A stretch of DNA of 64,000 bases. It comes from Spodoptera frugiperda (Eukaryota; Arthropoda; Insecta; Lepidoptera; Noctuidae). Position 1 is the first letter of the stretch, and each line of letters opens with the position of its first letter. The notes under the pieces were generated by a model. The model was given only the letters and a program-made list of their open reading frames with translations, made no database searches and was not told the origin of the DNA. Positions 47,216 to 58,724 of the stretch are shown here, piece by piece. The stretch is from contig NC_064223.1 in NCBI RefSeq assembly GCF_023101765.2, forward strand, positions 2,294,001-2,358,000. The letters are read 5' to 3'. A program made the position numbers and the translations under genes.

Positions 47216-47234
47216 CTAAGCTACAATACTATGA

Positions 47235-47258
47235 CCCGTATCTTTATATGGATACGGG
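47235..47258 (-). promoter_or_regulatory. TATA box inside a small hairpin
   Basis: CCCGTATC and GATACGGG form an 8-base stem around an 8-base loop (47235..47258). On the minus strand the loop and stem edge contain ATATAAAG (TATA box at about 47248..47243). About 30 bases downstream is a start-like TTAGTCC near 47217. This could drive the minus-strand frame ending at 46886 or 46957. Confidence 0.4.
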
Positions 47259-50036
47259 AACCATAGTGCATAATAATATACCTGTTCATGCGTCGTGTGC
47301 GGTCTACTGATCAATGTAGATTAGGATCTGGCAAAAAAACTTTGACATAAAAGATAGTCTACATTTCACGGGTGATTTATGTTGTCTGAAACAGAAAGTT
47401 GGTCTGGAGACAGATACATTTGACCTGTCTGATCAACTAGATGGCATTCGAGGCTGCATTAGTTGCGATTGAAAAGCAAATGCCTAGGTCACGATCGGCA
47501 CGTCTAAAAGGAACTTTGCTGCATATGTGTAGTTACCCTTGAAGACTTTTAAGTAGGTACAGGACGGTTGTCAAAAACTTTGTATTGTCCATTTGATTTT
47601 GTTCAAACACCTTGAACGCAAATAGGCCGGTCACGACTTTTGCCTTATTAAGATTTATCGAGCATTTGTTACTTGATTTGTTGTTTTATTGTAGTAACGA
47701 CCGTATACGCTTAATCTGAATTCGGTTCAAATTGAACTGCACGGACTTTGATTTGGAACCGTTTGTTTTTGACAAGTAACTTGTTGCAACAGATTTAATT
47801 AAAGGATGTAGATTAGGTAATGTAGTGTCTAAAGTTTTAATTGGAAACGGTGGCAGCTATCTAAACTGTCATTTTGTTATGTAAATTCATTCCAAAAGTA
47901 AACCTCCCACACATAAACTAAGTATATATAACCCAATATATACTAGCTAAATTACTCCTTACTGTGAAAAACAACATAATCTTGACAATAACTGAACAAT
48001 AGATGCCTTGGAAACAATAGATGCAACAGAACATAAAATGTGCTAAAAGGGACACCACTTATAAACCCACATATCACCCAAGTGACATCTACAGCTCTTA
48101 ATCACGTTGACAAATTTCACCCCTAATTAAAAGGGCAAGACAGCTATTAATATAGTCACCATAACTTTAATAGCAGTTTAAATAATAAATTAGAAGGGCC
48201 GTCAACAAAAAAAGGTTTAAAGCAAAACCTGTTTTATGGGCGATGGTCTTCCCGAGTACCTGTGCCATGGGCCATGAGTTGGGCATTCCATACATATTTC
48301 CGATGCCCCTTTGTAAAATTTGGGAATAGTTGTACATTGCACTGTGGCTCGCCAAATTTTAAGTAAAAAGTGAGGTAAAAAGATCGGTTTGAGTTCTGAA
48401 TAGGATGTACAAATATTGCTACCTGTAAAAACCGATTGATCTTTTACATGGTGGACATTTATTAAAGACGTCATGGGGAGCAGTTTTTGCTCGCAAAAAA
48501 TTACAAGCAAGTTTGTTTTGATAATGCGAAGTCTCCAAGTCATTGTTGATAGTGTCGTTGGACGTAACAGTGGTTTTTGTATAATTATATCAGATTTCTA
48601 TTCGAGCTAAATGTTTCAATAATACTTCGTGAAGAGAAAACGAGTTAATGTTATGGTTCCCAACACGAGACGTCGGACAGACGATCGCGTTGTCACTCGA
48701 GCTGTTAAAATGACTAAAGTCAACAATTAACTAGAACTTTTTCTCATAGATACGATAGTGTGGCGTGTTTACAATAACATTTAACTTAATTCACACCGTA
48801 GTGTGGATACACCAGGCGAGATGCATTTCAATCGGATATTTTTTTCTTGAGGAAATAGAGAAATGTTGAAGAAATCTAGGTTTTGTAAAGGCAACAAAAA
48901 GGCAGAGAATTTTGGAATCAATAAACTTGCTAACTGAAACTGGAACAGTCATTCTAACAAAAAGTACAAAAGAGAATCGTTGACAATCCATGCAATAGAG
49001 CAAGTAGTCCAAGAAGGCATCGTTTTGAAAATAATGACGGAAATGATATCGCAACAAAAAATAAGAAGACCTAGGTTTCCTTTCGTGAATCTATTATAAG
49101 AGAAATAACAGTGAATCGAGATAAACAGCTGCCTAAACACACACCTGCGGCACTAAAGCAAAACAACAATAAAAACTTGACAGTTCTAACAAGTTTTTGA
49201 CTTAAGAACTATTGTAAAACTTCGCCATAGGATTTGTTATTATAATCAGTTCACAGTTACTTTTGAACATGTAAATTTTGTGGTAGAATTGGAAATGAAG
49301 TTGACACATTTTAGTAATTTTGGAAAATATTAAGTTTTGTCTTTTAACACACACCTGAGCAGGTAATTTTGGATTGATGTCAATGACATTTATTTAAGAA
49401 ATCGTTTATTATATGGCCTTTATAAATAAAAACTTGACACCTAAGCAAATATGTTTTCCTGACAATTACATAAGTAATGCAATAAAATTAGCTAATTCTA
49501 GTATCTGGTGTCACTTGAGACGTTGCAAAATATTATGCATGTGTCCTATGTCATGTTATGAAATCGAAAAATTCGATAACAATAAAGTAAAATATTGACA
49601 AGTCGTCGAAACTATTGAGTTTAGCCATCGCTCTTGTTACCGTTAAGTGAAAGAAGGCAAACAAATCAATTTACGTCCACAATTTGCACAGATTTGTTTA
49701 AAAATAAAATCGTATCTTTAAATGGATTGAAATAAAACAAAAGAAAGATTAGGTTACCGTTGTGATTGAAAACAAAGTGATTTTTAAAACTGTTTATTTA
49801 TGCCAGTCTAACTGTTACTGATTAGAATTTAAAGAAACAAGTTTCCTAATATCTACTGCCGTGGGCTGATAAAAATCTCGAATGCGTTTTCAACAGGTTA
49901 TAAAACACATAATGGCGATTTAATTATGTTTCTTTCTTATCTCCTTTCATCTGAACTTGTTCCTAACTGGACTCTTCAAACTGAGATACTGGGACCAGGT
50001 GTAGTAATTCGGTTTGTTGACAGAGCGGTTTTTTTA
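47259..50036. other. Non-coding stretch
   Basis: Several 61-108 codon frames on both strands without motifs or promoters. No repeat family was identified with confidence. Confidence 0.35.
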
Positions 50037-50260
50037 ATACCACGACGGTGGTAGACAAGCATACGCCCCACTTGATGGTTTTTTTTTAATGTGAGGGAAA
50101 TCATCCTATGACTTTTCTAAGGCGACAGGGAGTGTCAGATTCTTACTAACTAAAAACCACCACGTTTCTAGTCTTGCCCCTTGAGCCAGAGTCCCAGTAA
50201 ATCCGAAAAGTACTCTGCAGCTCCGGGACCCACCTGATGGTAAGTGGTAATGTGAAAATG
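50037..50260 (-). repeat. SINE family A inserted into another moth repeat (nested)
   Basis: The outer repeat has CCACGACGGTGGTAGACAAG at 50040 and resumes at 50229. The inner element (50080..50228) is inverted, with its tail as a T-run at the left. It is bracketed by CCCACTTGATGGT (50067..50079) and CCCACCTGATGGT (50229..50241), a 13-base duplication with one mismatch. The order of insertion is therefore clear. Confidence 0.8.
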
Positions 50261-53200
50261 TTGAGGATATTTTTGGTTCTTTGGGGAATCATGGAATGAT
50301 TAGTCAATCCACAGATTCACGTAACAATTAGTATTTGATTTCTGAACGGCTGGAATGTTTGTATCCACGCGTTCGTTCATAGCTCCGTCCCCTAATGATT
50401 TATTTCTTCATAAAATATGTTTTCTAAAGTATTTCCTTCGATAAAGACTACAATGTTTTGCGATAACTTACTTCTGTTCCAGCGAACATACATATTGTTA
50501 GTCGTAAAAACAGTCGTTCTAGTTTGTTAGGCAATAAAATCGAACAAATCATAGTTCGTTTTACTAGTGTAAGAACTTAGAAACTGAACTAAACTAGAGA
50601 AAAATAAAGTGCATTGTGTAAAGCCAACATCTCTCTCTCTTTCTAATCCTTTCTGAGTTTTAAGTAGGAATGATCCATCATGTTATGTTAAAACATAACT
50701 GGAAAACAAATCTCGTTAAGACCCTTTAGTTTCTATTTAACATTTAAACAAGCAGAGAACAGTTATTCGTGACAAATTGCAGCGTCCATTTTGTTGTTAC
50801 GTGATCTTTTTTCTCTTTGAAGATCATTGTCTCGTTACAAAAGAATGCGTTCAATACTCCTTTCCTATTTATCATTAAAATGCACCCATTATTCTTGGCC
50901 ATAAGCTAGCCGGATATCCATACATGTTGAAACGGGTCATGCGTTGCTGCCTTTATGGCGGGCTTCGCTGACATTCCGACTCTCGAACACCATTACGGAT
51001 TCAACGAGCATTGAACATCGCCTAGTTTCCAAAGTACGATTACCTAGCTGTACTTCTACGATCGAAAAAGGGCTGCGACCATCTCTCTTTAGGTATTAGT
51101 ATCGATAAAGCACTCGAGTAATGTTAATTTCAAATACGTAATTTAATCGTTTCGTCGTATTCCAGTTTTTTTCGCTTCTTCTGCACATCGTTGTGTGTAA
51201 TTATTATTGTAGGTGTACAACACTTTATTTTCTTTGTGCTATATGTTAATTGTAATGCGCACGACGCCATGAAATGAGAATCAGTTTTGAGGTTTTATTG
51301 CGAAATCAGGTTTTTTCGACAAGACAAAAACAGGAATACTAACAAAGACATTAAAGTGTGTCTTAAAATGTAATACACCTACATTAAGGCCTTCATGCAG
51401 TTGGTCGTGTCTGCGCAAAAGAACAGTTTGCACAGCTGCGATGACGTCACGGACCAGAAAAATGGACTGGCCTCTATGATTTGAAGCATTATAATGGCTT
51501 GCATAAATAAACGTTCTATACAACGACGTGCGTTTAAGGGTGACGCAAATATAATGGGGCGATTAGGCAAATATTGTGTTACGTCACTCAATGGTATCAT
51601 CTGAACGTTTCATTTGAATAATGCCTGACATCGTGGTCACGACACTCCAATTATCCAAATATCTTAATTCTGTTTGCGTAAACAACGCTTTTTTTTTTGT
51701 TATTGTATACAATTTCAAAATTCGAACAATGCATTTACAAAGCTTCGCGGGGCGTACGCAAATCAGATTTGTGTTCCAGTTACTGCGACAGTCCAAGGCC
51801 TGCGCTATACCTACTATGCTTATTTTGTAAGCTGAAGCCAACAAAGATGGAAAGTGGCCTTTTTACGACAATATTATACCTTGGACAAAAGAATAGGCGA
51901 TTCTGTTTTATCCATATTAGGCAGATTATGAATTAATGAAATGTTTCTTTGTTTAGGACCTCCGTGCCTTGGAAACCAAGAGAAGTCTTATGACTGTTCA
52001 TGATTAATCAGATGTAGTCTATACGTCAGTTTGTAACCGCAGATAATTATTTGGAAGATAGTGTTTGGCATTGATTAATGCTAGATGGTGCAATTTAAAT
52101 GATAGAAGAAGAAAATCTACTAACGTTGATACCATCCTTATTCTCTCTTTTAAGTATAATGTAATGTAATTCCTGGAAAACGATATAACAAATCTTAATC
52201 TGCCTCTTTTAGCACTATCTTAATTACAAGTCGATTAATATATCGTATAAACAATTCCAATCTGGTTGCTTTAAATTGCGGCAGTCTTGTTAGCGTGAAA
52301 CCCAGTTAGTATTTTATTTATTAGTTAGAAAATTGGTGTAACAAGAGACTGGGCGATTGCGATCAACATATAGAAACGGCTGTAATATTTAGTAATCTTT
52401 ATTCGATTGATATTAACTTGTGTTCGGTAACAATCATCATTAAAATAAAACATTACGTGTCACAATTTAAGTAGTTAATTTGTAGGAAAAAAGAAACTGC
52501 ATTCCTGTTCGTAATACCCATCGCCATTTAAAATTTGTGAAGAATGTTAATATAGAGTTTATCACATTATCCGTAGCAGTAATGGAACTATAAATAATTT
52601 CGTATTAAGCTCACAGGTGTAGGCAGATGGTGGTTCGATAATGACTGACATAATTACACGGTCGCATCTCAAGACTCCCGTGGGAAATTCTACTAACTAT
52701 AATAATATTTTAACTTTCGCAGAATTGCCCAGAGCTAGAGGTATTAGGGCTGCGTTTTGGACTCTGCCCCAATTTTCTCATACAACAATAGTGACGCAAA
52801 TTATTATGAACAAAACCAAGATTATAAAGTATACCAGGAAAATAATGACTTCGAAAATTCTTAGAAACATTTTATGACCAGTTCGTGTCTGTGTTTGTGT
52901 CTGCGGTGATGGACAAAGGCCCTGATGCACAAACAAAAGCAGCTTTATCATAATGAAGAGATCGAAATCAATCTAATTTTGATGTCTTCATAATCTATGA
53001 TGGTGATTGAACAATCAGAGGAGCTTGTTTGATTGGAGATAGGTCTAATGGGAGAAACAATTAAGATGTTGGTACAGATGATAATAGACAACAGACAGTA
53101 ATAATGTGCAACAAATCAATCGAAGTTTAACTGTTTAGTCTGTACTGACCTCATTACGAGTGACTAATCAAGTTCAGTACAAATGGCTATTTTAGATACA

Positions 53201-55067
53201 GTTACTTTAATTACAGACGTTGAAGTCATAATAATAGCGATTGAACTGTTCTTTGCTGTGCTAGTATCAGGCAATGCATTCGACTCTGTCATGCTATTGT
53301 GAACGGACAATGAATGTGGATATTTGTTATCGAAAACTACGCGATAGATTTGAATGCAATTTGGCATACCGTCACTGCATGATACGTTAACAAACATTGG
53401 CATGATGTATTACGATTCTGGTTTATTTTCTTAGTGCCGTCTCTTAGAAATTCTTGTTCATTTTACAGTAAGACCTAACATTGTAATGTCAGTCAGTGAA
53501 TGAATGAAACCAAGAATTTTATTCAAGTACCATTATGCTTTATTACGAGCAAATGACAGCAAAATGCAGTGACTCTGCAATGTTATGACAATAAGCTTGG
53601 CATGCTAACAATTTTCGTTACAATGTAAGAAAATGCTCTTGTATGCCTGTCTGTCTGTCTGTTTTTATTGCTTACATGGAGATTATGAGGCCCACATTGT
53701 GTGCAGTGAAGAGATAAGATGTTTTGATAACTCTATTTAAATTATAATTAGCTTGGAATTCCTGTTGCAATATGTCTGTAAAATCATTGTTAGTAAGACG
53801 TCTTGTTATTATAATTACTGCAACACTGTGTTGATTGGTTATGTTTGCTTCTTGACTGTTAATTATTTAATGATAGTGTGAGATTGTTGGGTAAGGTCTG
53901 GAGTTCGTGTAATGTGATTAGCTTTAAGATTCTCTACTTTACCAACAAAAGATGAAAAGTGAACGATAATGAGACCTATATTTGGTGTCTTAAGAATACA
54001 GACGGTTCATCCAAACCTGTTTAGATGTCCTGAAGTTATGGCGGAATACATATACCTTCTCACAAACAAACATGAATCCTCAAAACATTACACTTCTCTT
54101 GAGCATTCTTAATTACTTCTAGAATACCAATCCAAATTCTTCCATCACCACAACCAATTCTTCAAATGGTTCCAAATCAACTGTATACAAGTTTTGACAG
54201 ACAAGAATGCCAAAGCTATATGTCTTGTTAATACCAAACGCGTAAGTACAACTCATGGTCTGATCGATCACGATCAGGCTTGTGAAACCGACCACAGTCA
54301 TGTACCTACCACGACTACCACGCATTGTACGTGTCAGGTCTCTCAATCCTTATAATTACACCATTCACACTTGATTTTAGTATTTAATAATGAACGATTG
54401 TGATCTAGATTTAATCAGTGTTTAATGGCAATAGTTTCAGAATTAGTCATGATAAGATTATCATTTAAATGATTTCGCACGTGCGTATATCGTTCACGAC
54501 CTGCTAAATGACTGGAGGGATTTTGATGAAATTTATTAAGGTCCTTGAACTGTTTAGATCCGCAATTAAATCCGTTAGGAGTGGCTGTAATGGGGCAAGG
54601 TTATCTTGTCAGGTAATGAAGGCGTATGTCTGTTTCAAATCCGTTTTGAAAACTCTTTTCAAAATATCCTGCTCAGCAGAAGGATGGAATTTCGATGAAG
54701 AATGTGTTTCTCGGATTATTAATTCCAATTGTAATCCTTTAATCCAGTTTAAAGGCAATAAAAATACTGTAATACGTCATAGTCAGAGTTATAAAGAGCC
54801 ATTATATTAAAAAGTTAATCATGGACCTTTATCTTGTTATCATTATGGAAACAAAACAGAAGATAAAAATAGATAAGAATAATCTTTTAATTGAATCTAT
54901 GAGTAGATGGAATCATTTTTATTTGGGACGAGGTATTGCACGTGTTATTAATTGAAGTGTACTTGTTTTAGGGGAAGAACTTAACGTCAAACGATTCTAA
55001 ACTCTAGATGGAAGAGAGAGAATTTCAAATCAATAAAATATGGTGATCTTTGGTCCGGTATTTTCCG
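50261..55067. other. Gene-poor stretch
   Basis: No supported gene. Noted are a CTCT microsatellite near 50630, TATCGATA at 51100, a CRE palindrome TGACGTCA at 51442..51449 in a slightly GC-richer zone (about 50940..51600), and a TGTC microsatellite near 53647. Overlapping 60-100 codon frames on both strands are treated as chance. Confidence 0.4.
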
Positions 55068-55204
55068 ATCACCTAATGACTTCTCCCGCCTTGGGCGAGG
55101 CGAGAGGGAGTGTTAGTCACTTACTGACTAAAACCACCCCGTTCCTTCTCCTGCATTGAGCCGGAGCCTCGGTAATCTGTTACGTAGTCCACAGCTCCGG
55201 ATTC
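55068..55204 (-). repeat. SINE family A copy, inverted
   Basis: In reverse it reads TCCGGAGCTGTGGACTACGT ... GGAGAAGGAACGGGGTGGTT ... CTCTCGCCTCGCCCAAGGCG ... GAGAAGTCATTAGGTGATCG. The CTCGCCTCGCCC segment is the best preserved in the window. The poly(A) tail is missing. Confidence 0.75.
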
Positions 55205-55550
55205 TTTGATCAGCCTAAGATTTAAATTATTAGAAGTCGTATTTGTGACTTGTGACTAGTAAAAGGAGATAGGTAGTAGAAATTTGAGCCGAAAATTAAA
55301 CTTATGTTCAAGAATGTAACAACCAAAGCGATAAGTTAGAAATTCCAAATTTTATTGTATTTTAACGACCCAACTAGAGTGTCGGTTACATTGTAATATT
55401 TATTTGTATTGTGTAACACTTTTATAGGTGAAGCAATCATTTTTAGGGAGGTTTATTTCTTTTACTTTTATGTTAGACTCGATCATATCAAATGTCCTAT
55501 CCTATACCTATCATGTTTGCCTCATAATATATGGCTCATGGCGTCCCTAC

Positions 55551-55577
55551 TATCGATAGTTATATCCGATATCGATA
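55551..55577. promoter_or_regulatory. Pair of TATCGATA (DRE) sites
   Basis: TATCGATA occurs at 55551..55558 and again at 55570..55577, 19 bases apart. In flies this 8-mer binds DREF and marks housekeeping promoters and insulators. Whether a promoter lies here in this species is inference; no coding frame starts nearby, but it could belong to an untranslated first exon. Confidence 0.4.
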
Positions 55578-56178
55578 TACCAATACATCTACTTTGCGGA
55601 GGCGCATCTTAATAGCACATCTTACTCGCACGGTTACATAGTTAGCTTAGTATAAGTCGAAACCGCCACTTAGTTCCACAACTTAGCTATTACATCTTCG
55701 TAACATAGTAACATAGCACATCAATGGTGGAAAATCAACCTTACTCTTTGAAAAGACAGAATACAGAAGTGAGCCTTCGCATCTGAACACTCTTTGAACA
55801 CATTCCAATGTAACAACGAACGGACGGAATAGCTTTTGTTTTGTTATTATTGATACAGTATGTTGCCAGTTGCACAATACGTGTTATATACAGGGTGCTG
55901 TGATTAGAGCCGTGTCTACAACCGTGACGTGGTATGCGTAGGAGTGCGTAGTTGTACAACTATCTGTCTATGCGTGCGTTTATTGAAAACAACTTTGTGT
56001 TTTTTTTTTAATGAGGAATTTCTAACGCATTATTTTTAATTGTAGTTATGAAGCTGTTGTTTTGTTTGATATGAAATTAAAACATCAACCTAGTGTTTCA
56101 TCCCTGCATGTATAAAGTTATAAATACAGTTTTTCAATTTTCAGTCAGATGTTTGGTTTTATTTTTAAAACCTATTTT

Positions 56179-56340
56179 GTTCTATGTGTGCGTTTACAAA
56201 CAAACAAGTTCACATACACATCACACCCAGACCGCAAACAACAATTTCTGGATCACACAAAGAATGCTCCATACGAGAATCGAACCCGTTACACGATGCA
56301 TGGCAGCCGGTTGCCCAAACAACGCACCAACAGTGCAGTC
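56179..56340 (-). repeat. tRNA-derived SINE, family B
   Basis: Contains GTGCGTTTACAAACAAACAA, TTCACATACACATCACACCC, AACAACAATTTCTGGATCAC and GAGAATCGAACCCGTTACAC (B-box reversed), ending GTGCAGTC. Well preserved. Confidence 0.75.
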
Positions 56341-56975
56341 TTATTTTTGTGCTAAAGCACTAAACAACAATTTAATCCCATAGGCGTGATGTTAGTTATG
56401 TCGTAACACGTTTAATAGTTTCAAGGGCAATAAAACTAAAATTTCTAAACATCAACATCAATTATAATAATTTAACTAGTAAGTATATAGTATATAATAG
56501 TACATATATGCTATATAAACTGCCATAATGTGCCATACCCTTGCCTCACTGTCTACTCCCTAATTGCAACACCGTAATTATATAGCCTACCTCGACACAC
56601 AGTAAATGAAGTACTTTTAAAACATTGCTTCATATTTGTACTGGATATGCGCACGCGCATCTAAGAATGAAATTGTAACGAAGAGTGAATCAGCTTTTTG
56701 CAATATGGAAGTCAAGAAAGAAATTACCGAGTTTTGTGGTAATCGGGGTTATATAAGATCTGTTACTAAAATGGATAAGAATTTTAAGTGTGAGGAAGAA
56801 GTTTGCAAAGTTAGTTTAGTATAGGTCAGTGTAGGTAAATAAATAATTTATGTCTGGTATTTTTCTATGTACGATTCTATGCAAACCTATCTATGATTAA
56901 CTATGATAAATGTTTTGACTGAAAAAGTCTGGAATGGGCAAAATAATCAATTTAATGAGTCATCTTTATTTAACA

Positions 56976-57248
56976 TTAGAAAGACAGATTAAAACAACCC
57001 ACCCAGGTACTTATTTTTTTTTTGCAATTCGAACATAGGTAACCACAACAAGCGGACGTATTTAAGGATATCCCGACTCCACAAAAATACCCATTATCAC
57101 ATAAAGATAAGACGGTGTCAAATATTACACGAGTGATCGAAGGCCTTTGTGAAATCCCAACTATTGTTAGAACACAGATAACGCACCTATTGTGATCATG
57201 GCTCTTTTTACCCCGGTTAAAAATAAGATGCAATGTTTTGAAAAACAC
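56976..57248 (-). CDS. Small open frame with cysteine-knot-like spacing, uncertain
   Basis: 90 codons, plus stop. Residues 50-85 show C-x5-C-x10-CC-x3-C-x2-C-x9-C, a spacing reminiscent of inhibitor-cystine-knot or other disulfide-rich peptides. The N-terminal half does not look like a signal peptide, so a spliced first exon would be required, and no good acceptor was seen. It may be chance; no function is claimed. Confidence 0.18.
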   Translation of the reverse strand: MFFKTLHLIFNRGKKSHDHNRCVICVLTIVGISQRPSITRVIFDTVLSLCDNGYFCGVGISLNTSACCGYLCSNCKKKISTWVGCFNLSF

Positions 57249-57458
57249 AATAGTGTTTCCCGTATCTTCAGGTTAATGAGAACTTCCATTGATAAGGTCT
57301 TGTTAAGAGAACAGATGTTTAATACTCAAGTCAGTGGAATTCACTCTTCTCGAAACGATTGCATTTGTTTTGACTTCCATATTGTTTGGTTACCGACAGG
57401 TCTTTGCTTGTTTCTGCATTGATTGGTGTGTTTATGAAGTGTGGCAGATGAACTCTTA

Positions 57459-57685
57459 AGCCTCGTATTCATGGTAAACATTTTGCTTAGCAACAGTTGA
57501 TCAACGTTGTTGATGAATAGCGAGAATGCTGCTGGAAACTTTGTTTAAACTAATATAATAATGTTTTCGCTCGCCGGGCGTCAACTCTGCAGCATGGCGC
57601 GATCAACTCCGCAACACAAGTGTTGCCCGCAACATGTTTATGCAACCATGTTGCTAAACAAAATGTTTACCATGAATACAAGGCT
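57459..57685. mobile_element. PIF/Harbinger-type MITE with TTA duplication
   Basis: The left end AGCCTCGTATTCATGGTAAA and the right end (reversed) AGCCTTGTATTCATGGTAAA continue matching through ACATTTTG.TTAGCAAC, giving inverted repeats of about 36 bases with two mismatches. Flanks are TTA at 57456..57458 and 57686..57688. Length is 227 bases with no coding capacity. A 3-base TWA duplication is characteristic of Harbinger transposons. Confidence 0.78.
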
Positions 57686-57688
57686 TTA

Positions 57689-58433
57689 ATCTTGATCTCT
57701 TTTAATTTTCTGCTAATTAGTTGAAGAAACTATCCTCTGATTCTGTAGAATCGCTTCTAGACTAATAATCCCAGTTTTACAGCAAAAAAGGTAACCAAGG
57801 AATTGAATTTACAACGTCGTGATTCCGGGTGCGCGACTAACTAATAGAAACCCAACTAGGCAGTCGACAGGAGATAAAGTAACGAGCAGAACACTCGTAA
57901 AATACATATTCCAGTTACACATGGTTAGCCAATTGTCGGAACATGTTACTGAACTTTTTAAAATGATAATGAACACACATGAAAGACATGAGCCGTGACT
58001 GAGGAAAATCTGCATTATAATAATATGAGTCACAGCAACAAACTTTACTCAGCTAAGCAATCCATCTGATATTCAGGTATCCACTACAAATCGAGCGCTG
58101 AGGTAACCGTTATTGTTTTTTGAAATTCCACAACTAGTAATATTTCTTTAGTTATTTCCCAAAGTGATGTCAGAGACTCGTCACCATGTCGATATAATTG
58201 TTTGTTAACGAGTCGTGGCGAATTTAAATAACGATTTCTATTGGAATCTTTATAATTGATTGCCCAAATCGCTTTATGAATACCTCATCGGTTTCGAGTT
58301 ACGAGCGTTCGTGTTAGCGCACAGTTTTACAAACGAAAGTATGATCGAGTGGTTACGTAGACAATTGTTCCTCGCTCGCTGGACTAGTTTTTGTACGATT
58401 CTCATCATTAACGTACCATCTAATAATCGCAGG
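57689..58433. other. Region upstream of the candidate secreted-protein gene
   Basis: No gene seen. The reading frame of the next feature remains open back to about 58260, but that part has no signal-peptide character and is probably 5' untranslated. Confidence 0.35.
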
Positions 58434-58724
58434 ATGTCTATAAACGCAAGGCAACACGTGTTTCATTTTGCACTAATGGTGTTGCTTTCCTGTGTAGTGG
58501 AATGCAGGAATCTTACGTAGACTTTAGGGGTTAATGATATTTTAAAAATGTCATCTTTGAATACGTACGACGCGACGTCTGTGGTCTAGAATGTTGTTCC
58601 CAAAACCTACATTTAACAAGACATATACTGTCTCTTTTATTTCAGACACACATTGACACCGCCCGGCGACTCGTTCGGTGTCAACATTGTTTCTAAATAT
58701 CGCTACAGTGCAACTTTTAAGAAG
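58434..58724 (+). CDS. Candidate 5' end of a secreted-protein gene (two exons, continues downstream)
   Basis: Join(58434..58516, 58646..58724, ...). Exon 1 encodes a signal-peptide-like start: MSINARQHVFH, a hydrophobic core FALMVLLSCVV, then a polar ECRNLT. It ends after two bases of a codon at a GTAGAC donor (58517). The 129-base intron ends in a strong tract and acceptor TGTCTCTTTTATTTCAG (58645). Exon 2 completes the codon and encodes HTLTPPGDSFGVNIVSKYRY then SATFKK, ending in phase 0 at AAG|GTAATT (58725). Phase agreement, the strong acceptor and the GC-richer exon support the model; the weak first donor counts against it. I do not recognise the family. Further exons would lie past 58725, probably beyond a long intron. 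Confidence 0.42.

Noticed and set aside
51281..51844. Stack of overlapping 70-86 codon frames on both strands
   Set aside because: Open on both strands at once, no motif or splice signal, and within chance expectation for the composition.
56093..56383. 96- and 68-codon frames
   Set aside because: Derived from SINE family B.
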